Assembly (NCBI GenBank): GCA_030538335.1
Contig: JAUNUE010000009.1
Location: 1-21,042 of the forward strand
Source of the DNA: Allobrachymonas sp.
GTDB lineage: Bacteria > Pseudomonadota > Gammaproteobacteria > Burkholderiales > Burkholderiaceae_C
DNA: 21,042 bases
Direction: 5' to 3'
Both the position numbers and the translations under genes were made by a program. This document shows, one piece after another, positions 20,916 through 21,042 of the stretch. Positions within the stretch are counted from its first letter, which is position 1; every line of letters starts with the position of its first letter. Below the pieces are notes generated by a model that was given only the letters and a program-made list of their open reading frames with translations, was not told the DNA's origin and did not search any database.

Positions 20916-20993
20916 GCCGCCCGCCATCCCCCGTGCGGAGGGTTGTTTGTCGCACAATGGCGGGACTCGGTTTATTTCTGATTCGCTGATATA

Positions 20994-21042
20994 GCCAAAT
21001 CTGAAAATAATCAGACACCGTTCGCCCTGAGGTATCGAAGGG
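20994..21042. repeat. Dispersed palindromic intergenic repeat, copy 2 (cut by window edge)
   Basis: Bases 21017-21042 are the exact reverse complement of 880-905 over 26 bp, and the flank 20994-21016 matches the complement of 906-929 with a few changes. It lies about 80 bp after proB. The second arm, if present, would lie beyond the window. Confidence 0.8.

Noticed and set aside
20920..20964. Hairpin after proB (CCCGCCAT/ATGGCGGG with inner GTGCG/CGCAC) as a terminator
   Set aside because: The stem is interrupted and no T-run follows, so termination cannot be supported.
880..21042. Inverse repeats at both window ends as the ends of a 20-kb transposon
   Set aside because: There is no transposase or integrase, the DNA between includes many housekeeping genes, and the repeat looks like a dispersed intergenic element.

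Overview
The window is a 21-kb chromosomal segment of a betaproteobacterium, most likely Burkholderiales and perhaps Comamonadaceae-like. This rests on the rplU-rpmA-obgE block followed within a few kilobases by proB, the overlapping purE-purK pair, the mostly GC-rich codon use, and dispersed palindromic repeats of a kind common in that order. No rRNA, tRNA, CRISPR array, transposase or phage gene was found.

Layout: (1) 1-742, the 3' part of an SLC13/DASS anion transporter (+), then dispersed repeats and a shared terminator. (2) 1005-1760, a periplasmic lipoprotein alpha-carbonic anhydrase (-). (3) 2068-7300, a minus-strand island visibly richer in A/T. From its promoter end it reads: a strong sigma-54 promoter, a very short type IV prepilin (61 aa), a small secreted protein, a terminator hairpin, an ABC-2 permease, a TPR-like membrane-anchored protein, an ABC ATPase, a membrane sulfatase-fold enzyme, and ybeY abutting it. 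(4) 7700-11024, minus strand: an NTF2-like protein, rsmE, an SDR oxidoreductase and the thioredoxin-fold chaperone cnoX. (5) 11144-12792, purE-purK (+), converging on recG (12798-15212, -). (6) 15316-20915, plus strand: a sigma-70 promoter, rplU, rpmA, a terminator, obgE, a SAM methyltransferase, a membrane-anchored unknown, a Roadblock/LC7-like protein and proB.

Two systems stand out. The first is the pilin island. Its short prepilin resembles the Geobacter PilA-N type rather than the usual ~150-aa betaproteobacterial pilin. It is followed at once by a separate secreted protein in the position of the Geobacter PilA-C/Spc partner. The next three genes (ABC permease, TPR-like protein, ABC ATPase) have the composition of the Myxococcus pilGHI genes needed for pilus assembly. 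I read this as a deltaproteobacterial-style split-pilin and exporter module in a betaproteobacterium, with a sulfatase-fold enzyme that might modify pili or envelope.

The second is a family of GC-rich palindromic repeats. It occurs between genes and also inside two housekeeping genes, rsmE (about 65 extra codons) and recG (about 95 extra codons). In both cases the reading frame stays open and the insert falls between conserved blocks. This resembles the protein-coding palindromic elements of Rickettsia. Other repeats are a ~50-bp dispersed element at both ends of the window, a 24-bp tandem duplication, a 129-bp inverted repeat before obgE and a REP-like hairpin before the carbonic anhydrase.
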